Shown piece after piece: positions 62,562-64,000 of a stretch of 64,000 bases of DNA. Both the position numbers and the translations under genes were made by a program. The DNA lies in NCBI GenBank assembly GCA_963742795.1, contig CAVUNL010000017.1, positions 1 to 64,000 of the forward strand, read 5' to 3'. Source of the stretch: Palsa-504 sp963742795. Lineage in GTDB: Bacteria; Actinomycetota; Actinomycetes; Streptosporangiales; Streptosporangiaceae. Numbering within the stretch: the stretch's first letter is position 1; each line of letters starts with the position of its first letter. The notes below the pieces were generated by a model. The model made no database searches and was not told where the DNA came from. It worked only from the letters and a program-made list of their open reading frames with translations.

Positions 62562-63166
<605 letters not shown>

Positions 63167-63170
<4 letters not shown>

Positions 63171-64000
63171 GAGCTAGCAGGCTGGGCGGGGCCGGTGAGG
63201 TGGGCCTCGGCGGCCTTGCGGAAGGCGGCCAGCAGGCGGTTGTTATCGCCGGCCCGGGTAGCCAGCACCACGTGGCTCGGCTCGACGCCTTCCAGCGGGA
63301 TCATGGTCAGGTCGGGGCGCAGGTGATCCGCGCGCAGCCCGGCCGAGACGATGGTCACCGCCTGCCCGGAGGCGATCAGCTCGAGCTTGTCCTCCAGCGC
63401 CTCGACCAGCGGGCCGTCGGGGGCCGGGCGCCCGTCGGGCCGGGGATCGATGCGCCAGAACGCGTTCCAGAGCGGGTCGGGCAGCCGGGGCAGCGGCGCG
63501 TCGGCGATGTCGTCGAGGGTGACGTACTCCTTACCCACCAGCCGGTGATCGAGCGGGACAAGCAGCGCCCGGGGCTCGTCGTACAGGATCGTCACGTGCA
63601 GCTGGTCGGTCGGGAACGGCAGCCGGGCGACCGCGGCGTCGACCCGGTGGTCCACGAGCGCCTCGCGGGGTTCGTTCCAGTCCAGGTGCATGGTCTGCAC
63701 GTCGGCATCCGCATAGCGGTGGCGCAGCTCGCGCACCGCCGGGGTGACGATCAGGCCGGTGGTGAACCCGATGGTGATCCGGCTGGGCCGGGCGGCGGCC
63801 CGGGTCCGCGCCGCGGCCTGGACGGCGGACCGCAGCAGCGCCTTGGCCTGAGGCAGGAAGACCTCCCCGGCCTCGGTGAGCTGGCTGCCTTGCGGAGTCC
63901 GGTCCAGCAGGCGCACGCCGAGTTGCTGCTCCAGGCGCTGGATCTGCCGGCTCAGCGACGGCTGGGCGAGGTGCAGCGCGGCGGCGGCGCGGCCGAAGTG
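63167..64000 (-). CDS. LysR-family transcriptional regulator (partial, start beyond the window)
   Basis: At least 277 residues. The part of the HTH that is inside the window reads HFGRAAAALHLAQPSLSRQI, then QRLEQQLGVRLLDRTPQGSQ, typical of LysR regulators; only the first ~20 residues are missing. The effector domain follows (ITIGFTTGLIVTPAVRELRH, ALVDHRVDAAVARLPFP, LELIASGQAVTIVSAGLRAD). Such regulators usually control a divergent neighbour, which here would lie outside the window. Inducer unknown. Its 3' end overlaps that of the DUF309 gene by 4 bp. Confidence 0.92.

Overview
The window comes from a very GC-rich actinobacterium. Evidence for this is the strong G/C bias in third codon positions, frequent GTG starts, a DUF397/DUF5753-XRE pair, an HspR/HAIR-controlled dnaK operon, a BldG-type anti-anti-sigma module and a DUF3151 gene after the aldolase. 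From memory, the order dcd - dnaK-grpE-dnaJ-hspR-clpB - pyrE - fba/DUF3151 - purA, and the block hppA / anti-sigma factor / bldG / DUF1998 helicase, resemble the Streptomyces and Streptosporangiales chromosome. The genus cannot be named from the sequence alone. This is core chromosome with small islands of gene decay and mobile DNA.

Layout. 0-3.1 kb: a small hypothetical gene, a short-chain dehydrogenase, an esterase and remnants of large LuxR/MalT-type regulators. 3.1-7.4 kb: tRNA-Gly(CCC), then dcd interrupted by a 347-residue intein with class 3 (W-C-T) hallmarks, then a lower-GC accessory patch with an XRE/DUF397 pair. 7.4-9.6 kb: a membrane Fe-S reductase with several frame breaks. 9.6-17.2 kb: heat-shock operon behind a HAIR operator. 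17.1-22.4 kb: TPR-like protein, NYN-domain protein, pyrE, DedA, fba and DUF3151. 22.4-24.4 kb: inverted repeat and a decayed TnpB-like gene. 24.4-30.7 kb: purA, purD, purB, a MurA homologue and a HisC-like aminotransferase. 30.8-42.7 kb: an ion-homeostasis island with an NRAMP-related transporter whose metal site lacks the usual Met, a PRC/MgtE-N/CBS protein, two KimA-like potassium permeases each fused to an OB-fold, an SAH-riboswitch-like pseudoknot before a MOSC gene, and KdpD/KdpE-type regulators. 42.8-50.3 kb: redox genes (type II NADH dehydrogenase, hemerythrin-like protein, catalase, Rieske/DUF2231 protein), an ABC ATPase and a NarL-type two-component system. 50.5-53.7 kb: SDR, QueA-like protein and SerB. 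53.8-59.9 kb: proton-pumping pyrophosphatase, anti-sigma kinase, BldG and a DUF1998 helicase. 59.9-61.1 kb: a non-coding stretch with two hairpins and a 34-bp minisatellite. 61.1-64.0 kb: holin-like membrane protein, a hydrolase without its nucleophile, a DUF309 protein and a LysR regulator cut by the window edge.

How the genes fit together. The heat-shock operon is a chaperone machine (DnaK/GrpE/DnaJ plus ClpB) under its own repressor. The 30.8-42.7 kb island combines predicted Mg2+ and K+ uptake with a K+-type sensor pair, so cation homeostasis is its likely theme; no kdpFABC genes are seen here, and the two KimA-like permeases are the obvious candidate targets. hppA, bldG and the anti-sigma gene lie together as in streptomycetes.

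A caution on sequence quality: at least nine one- or two-base frame breaks fall in genes that should be intact, most of them between 7.9 and 13.1 kb (Fe-S reductase, dnaK, grpE, dnaJ), with others in the MOSC and hemerythrin genes. Indel errors in the assembly are the simplest explanation. The LuxR remnants and the TnpB-like gene also lack whole segments and look like true decay.
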